Positions 5,296 through 6,066 of a stretch of DNA of 6,066 nt are shown one piece after another (within the stretch, counting starts at the first letter, position 1; the number at the start of each line of letters is the position of its first letter). The translations under genes were made by a program, and so were the position numbers. Source of the DNA: CAYFJO01 sp964343305. GTDB lineage: Bacteria; Planctomycetota; Planctomycetia; Pirellulales; Pirellulaceae. The notes beneath the pieces were generated by a model. It did no database searches. It saw only the letters and a list, made by a program, of their open reading frames with translations, and was not told the DNA's origin. The DNA lies in assembly GCA_964343305.1 (NCBI GenBank), contig CAYFJO010000597.1, positions 1 through 6,066 on the forward strand. The letters are read 5' to 3'.

Positions 5296-5934
5296 TTAAT
5301 CCCCGCCCTCTTCATCTTCGGCCTTGCGTCCAATCACTTCCGGTTCGACGGAACCCGAGGGCACGCCGGCTTCCTCTTCGTCCAGCTCTTCCGCCGCCTC
5401 GACGCATTGCACGACGACCGTTTCCGGATCGGCCAGCAACTTTATTCCCTCTGGAAACTCCAGGTCAGCAAGTGTCAGCGATTGGTCTAATTCCAACGAA
5501 TTGATCGTGGCGGAAATTTTCTCTGGAATCGCCGTTACCGGGCATTCAACGAGCACTTCATGCAGCGAGTGTTGAACCACGCCACCTTGTCTAATGCCGG
5601 GAGCTTCGCCACGCAGTTCGATGGAAACCGAGATTTCTACGGTTTCGTCAGCTTTGACGCGAGCCAAGTCCAAATGAAGCACGTCGGTTCCAAGCGGGTC
5701 CCATTGAACGTCGCGAATCAATGCACTTTCACTCACGTCACCAGCCAAGTTTACGAATTGGCCACCGCGACGAATCACTAAATTAACTTCTTCAGAGGGC
5801 ACTGATAACGAGATACAATCTTTTCCATGCCCGTATAGCACCGCGGGGATCTTGCCCGCTCGACGATCGCGCCGGGCATTCGCCGTGCCGCGCGAATCAC
5901 GTTTGGATACGTTCAGTACATCTGGGTCAGCCAC
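5296..5934 (-). CDS. rplY: 50S ribosomal protein L25, CTC form
   Basis: This is the long, two-domain form of L25 (CTC/TL5), which binds 5S rRNA in the large subunit. The N-terminal 5S-binding domain spans about 6-93 and includes A-G-K-I-P-A-V-L-Y-G (26-35) and Q-W-D-P-L-G-T-D-V-L-H-L-D-L (77-90). The TL5 C-terminal domain spans about 97-180 and includes G-E-A-P-G-I-R-Q-G-G-V-V (109-120) and C-P-V-T-A-I-P-E-K-I (131-140). An acidic tail rich in Glu, Asp and Gly follows (about 179-212). The 212-residue length fits the CTC form, as opposed to the roughly 95-residue E. coli L25. The start is GTG 5934, with AAGGTG five bases upstream. An ATG overlapping it by one base (5936) is out of frame and ends after seven codons. 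It is the first complete gene of the rplY-pth-rpsF-ssb-rplI operon. Confidence 0.96.
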   Translation of the reverse strand: MADPDVLNVSKRDSRGTANARRDRRAGKIPAVLYGHGKDCISLSVPSEEVNLVIRRGGQFVNLAGDVSESALIRDVQWDPLGTDVLHLDLARVKADETVEISVSIELRGEAPGIRQGGVVQHSLHEVLVECPVTAIPEKISATINSLELDQSLTLADLEFPEGIKLLADPETVVVQCVEAAEELDEEEAGVPSGSVEPEVIGRKAEDEEGGD

Positions 5935-5939
5935 ATTTA

Positions 5940-5945
5940 CACCTT
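5940..5945 (-). promoter_or_regulatory. Ribosome binding site for rplY
   Basis: AAGGTG on the - strand lies five bases before GTG 5934 and supports this non-ATG start. Confidence 0.6.
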
Positions 5946-5970
5946 TTTGAATTCAAGCCAGTGCGAAAAC

Positions 5971-6066
5971 TCAGTCATCAAAACAACCGCCGTAAAGGAG
6001 TCGCCTGAGGGCATTCGGGTTATTTTCGAAACACATCATTCTGCCAGATTCCGGATCGATTACAAG
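5971..6066 (-). CDS. Possible C-terminal tail of an unidentified gene upstream of rplY
   Basis: On the - strand one frame is open from the right edge of the window for 31 codons to a TGA at 5973-5971, and would end with L-L-Y-G-G-C-F-D-D. The other two frames on this strand are soon closed. The stop lies 36 bases before rplY, a spacing like that between the genes of the operon, so an upstream co-transcribed gene is plausible. I do not recognise the sequence, and 31 open codons can arise by chance. If it is not coding, this stretch would be the rplY leader or promoter region, where a weak pair TTGTAA (6065-6060) and CAGAAT with a 16-base spacer is the only promoter-like match. Confidence 0.3.
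   Translation of the reverse strand, partial: LVIDPESGRMMCFENNPNALRRLLYGGCFDD

Noticed and set aside
1..6066. CRISPR array, tRNA, rRNA, insertion sequence or attachment site.
   Set aside because: I found no direct repeats with spacers, no cloverleaf-like segment, no transposase frame and no terminal inverted repeats on either strand.

Overview
The window looks like a piece of a planctomycete chromosome, most likely from the Pirellulales (Rhodopirellula/Blastopirellula-like). This is inferred from three things: moderate GC content, a planctomycete-style exported protein joining HEAT repeats to a beta-propeller, and a ribosomal protein L9 whose basic N-terminal extension I remember from that phylum. 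No database search was possible, so the taxonomy is an inference.

Layout. (1) Bases 1-596, + strand: the C-terminal part of a site-specific DNA methyltransferase of the N6-adenine/N4-cytosine type. Its N-terminus lies outside the window. (2) Bases 613-2631, - strand: a probable two-gene unit, a small STAS-domain protein (anti-sigma-factor-antagonist type) followed 27 bases later by an exported HEAT-repeat/six-bladed-propeller protein. The latter converges on the methyltransferase gene with only 16 bases between stop codons. (3) Bases 2632-2990: a non-coding gap holding a clear intrinsic terminator (2921-2954) for the upstream operon and presumably the STAS promoter. (4) Bases 2991-5934, - strand: a translation/replication housekeeping operon in the transcribed order rplY (L25/CTC), pth (peptidyl-tRNA hydrolase), rpsF (S6), ssb, rplI (L9). 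(5) Bases 5971-6066, - strand: a possible C-terminal tail of another gene upstream of rplY.

How the genes work together. L25, S6 and L9 are ribosome components. Pth recycles peptidyl-tRNAs released from stalled ribosomes. SSB coats single-stranded DNA and is classically encoded next to rpsF. The usual partner rpsR (S18), normally found beside ssb, is absent from this cluster. Two hairpins (4623-4643 before rpsF and 4050-4075 between rpsF and ssb) are the best candidates for RNA-level control. Several starts need care. rpsF most likely starts at a TTG with a good ribosome binding site, rather than at a distant ATG inside pth. rplY starts at GTG. The propeller gene may start at an internal GTG.

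I see no mobile element, CRISPR array, tRNA or rRNA, and nothing that amounts to a wholly new system. The most unusual items are the STAS protein with a changed phosphorylation-site motif paired with an exported propeller protein, the changed HN pair in Pth, and the two leader/intercistronic hairpins.
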